A stretch of 64,000 nt of DNA. Origin: Nematopogon swammerdamellus. Its lineage: Eukaryota > Arthropoda > Insecta > Lepidoptera > Adelidae. Position 1 is the stretch's first letter; the number at the start of each line of letters is the position of its first letter. The notes beneath the pieces are model-generated. The model saw nothing but the letters and a program-made list of their open reading frames with translations. It was not told where the DNA came from and made no database searches. This document shows positions 63,691 through 64,000 of the stretch, piece by piece. The stretch lies in NCBI GenBank assembly GCA_946902875.1, contig OX336339.1, positions 25,141,349 through 25,205,348 of the forward strand, written 5' to 3'. Both the position numbers and the translations under genes were made by a program.

Positions 63691-64000
63691 CTCAGGCATG
63701 ACTGGCAGATATGCATTTAGGCTTTAAGTCCGCCTTTTGTTATTTTTTTTGCAATAAAGTATTCAAATGGTCAGAATACAGTCACCGTAATTAAAGTGGA
63801 AACCCGAAGACTTCTTGGTAAGCTGGGAATGGGAATGGCTATAAAGTACCAGGGCAGCAGAAATTATAGGAGGTTTGCAAATTGCCACAAAGGAAGTTCA
63901 CTTACTGTATCTGTGTTTTCTGGTAAGTGGGTCAGAACGCCCCTCAAAATTAAATGTAATTGGGTCGGAAGGCCACAATTTTTTTTTTGACAGTGGGTCC

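Larger units (their letters stand above)
62166..64000. mobile_element. Large inverted repeat, cut by the window end
   Basis: 62166-62305 and 63875-64000 are reverse complements over 120+ bp (agtgggtcagaa, aaaattaaatgtaattgggt then cg, ggccacaatttttttt). The right arm runs off the window. They enclose about 1.57 kb holding several further foldback structures. Probably a DNA transposon or two facing copies. Confidence 0.75.

Overview
The window is eukaryotic nuclear DNA, almost certainly from a moth or butterfly. It is AT-rich and packed with interspersed repeats of lepidopteran style. These are tRNA-headed SINEs, Helitron-like ends (A|TC...CTAG|T), foldback MITEs, 5'-truncated LINEs and abundant short elements with (CAGA)n cores. 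The species assignment is inference from repeat style and from the two insect-type genes.

Two real protein-coding genes are readable. The first is a gremlin-type BMP antagonist on the + strand. It has a 5' exon ending at 26848, a 92-bp intron, a 224-codon coding exon at 26941-27615 and a long 3' UTR with a likely poly(A) signal at 29479. The second is a complete five-exon gene for 7B2 (secretogranin V, the chaperone of prohormone convertase 2) on the - strand at 51472-56600. I assembled it exon by exon; it encodes 247 residues and every splice phase agrees. The two genes are adjacent and tail to tail, about 24 kb apart. Human SCG5 (7B2) and GREM1 are also immediate neighbours, so this looks like a very old gene linkage kept in insects.

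Layout: 0.5-2.1 kb, an inverted Helitron-like composite with minisatellites and an RLE-LINE fragment; 2.8-7.4 kb, LINE remnants and SINEs; 8.4-8.7 kb, a hAT MITE with perfect target duplication; 11.7-12.3 kb, an unrecognised ORF broken by a frameshift; 12.4-13.1 kb, a long-TIR MITE; 13.7-15.5 kb, two tandem arrays; 16-23 kb, a MITE and SINE field; 23.7-24.45 kb, the longest LINE ORF remnant; 26-29.5 kb, gremlin; 30 kb, a Helitron palindrome; 31-36 kb, SINEs and a MITE; 36.5-39.5 kb, AT-rich and quiet; 39.5-40.15 kb, a minisatellite; 41-49 kb, mixed repeats; 51.5-56.6 kb, 7B2 with SINEs and a long C/G tract in its last intron; 57-64 kb, nested elements, including a hAT element split by a SINE and a large inverted repeat cut by the window end.

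The two genes act in different pathways. Gremlin is a secreted ligand trap of the BMP/TGF-beta pathway, and 7B2 works in the regulated secretory pathway on PC2. Nothing in the sequence shows them acting together, so their proximity is of evolutionary interest. All other open frames are transposon remnants or chance.
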